DNA of 14,259 nucleotides, from positions 1 to 14,259 of the forward strand of contig JAFAYN010000363.1 of assembly GCA_019240375.1 (NCBI GenBank). The letters are read 5' to 3'. The notes under the pieces are model-generated. The model did no database searches and had not been told where the DNA came from. It saw nothing but the letters and a program-made list of their open reading frames with translations. The DNA is from Gemmatimonadota bacterium (GTDB taxonomy: Bacteria; Gemmatimonadota; Gemmatimonadetes; Longimicrobiales; Longimicrobiaceae). Shown here one piece after another: positions 14,259 to 14,259 of this stretch. Position 1 is the stretch's first letter. Every line of letters begins with the position of its first letter. The position numbers were made by a program, and so were the translations under genes.

Positions 14259-14259
14259 G

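Overview
The window looks like chromosomal DNA from a very GC-rich, free-living bacterium. Third codon positions are almost all G or C, start codons GTG and TTG are used, and Shine-Dalgarno sites and GC-rich hairpin terminators are easy to see. The gene mix (tetratricopeptide-repeat protein, group ECF41 sigma factor, multi-PAS histidine kinases, metallo-beta-lactamase/rhodanese protein) and the protein style recall Gemmatimonadota such as Longimicrobium. That placement is an impression, not a demonstrated assignment. I see no insertion sequences, phage genes, CRISPR array, tRNA or rRNA.

Layout. On the plus strand, 1-1836 holds the 3' part of a ZU5-like beta-sandwich protein and a TPR protein behind it. 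A D-amino-acid-oxidase-like flavoenzyme (1879-2826) converges on them from the minus strand. Next comes a minus-strand operon (5341 down to 2931): a type II NADH-dehydrogenase-like flavoprotein, an ECF41 sigma factor that overlaps it by GTGA, and a 73-residue small protein fused in frame to the sigma C-terminus. A candidate ECF41 promoter (TGTCACG, 17 bases, CGTC) lies in front of the operon and a hairpin terminator follows it. A small lipoprotein gene (5516-5827, minus) has its own terminator.

The block 5961-9549 (minus) is a tightly packed signalling operon: a PAS-GAF-PAS histidine kinase, a single-domain Rcp1-type response regulator, and a receiver-kinase hybrid, joined by ATGA and GTGA overlaps. 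The hybrid is cut by an in-frame TAG just before its last ATP-binding motif. A tandem universal stress protein (9782-10648, plus) diverges from this operon and converges on a CDP-alcohol phosphatidyltransferase (10659-11276, minus). Divergent from the latter is a three-domain MBL-fold/double-rhodanese protein (11459-12913, plus), probably acting in persulfide or sulfane-sulfur metabolism. It shares a bidirectional terminator with type I methionine aminopeptidase (12998-13771, minus, TTG start). The right edge carries the 3' part of an unrecognised minus-strand gene.

How they fit together. The operon at 2931-5341 is probably a self-contained, autoregulated ECF41 module controlling a redox flavoprotein. 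The kinase operon is probably a two-component relay for light, redox or small-molecule signals. The other genes are individual housekeeping or stress functions. The most unusual points are the sigma/small-protein fusion, the matching ECF41 promoter, and the amber codon in the hybrid kinase. I found no clearly new system beyond these.
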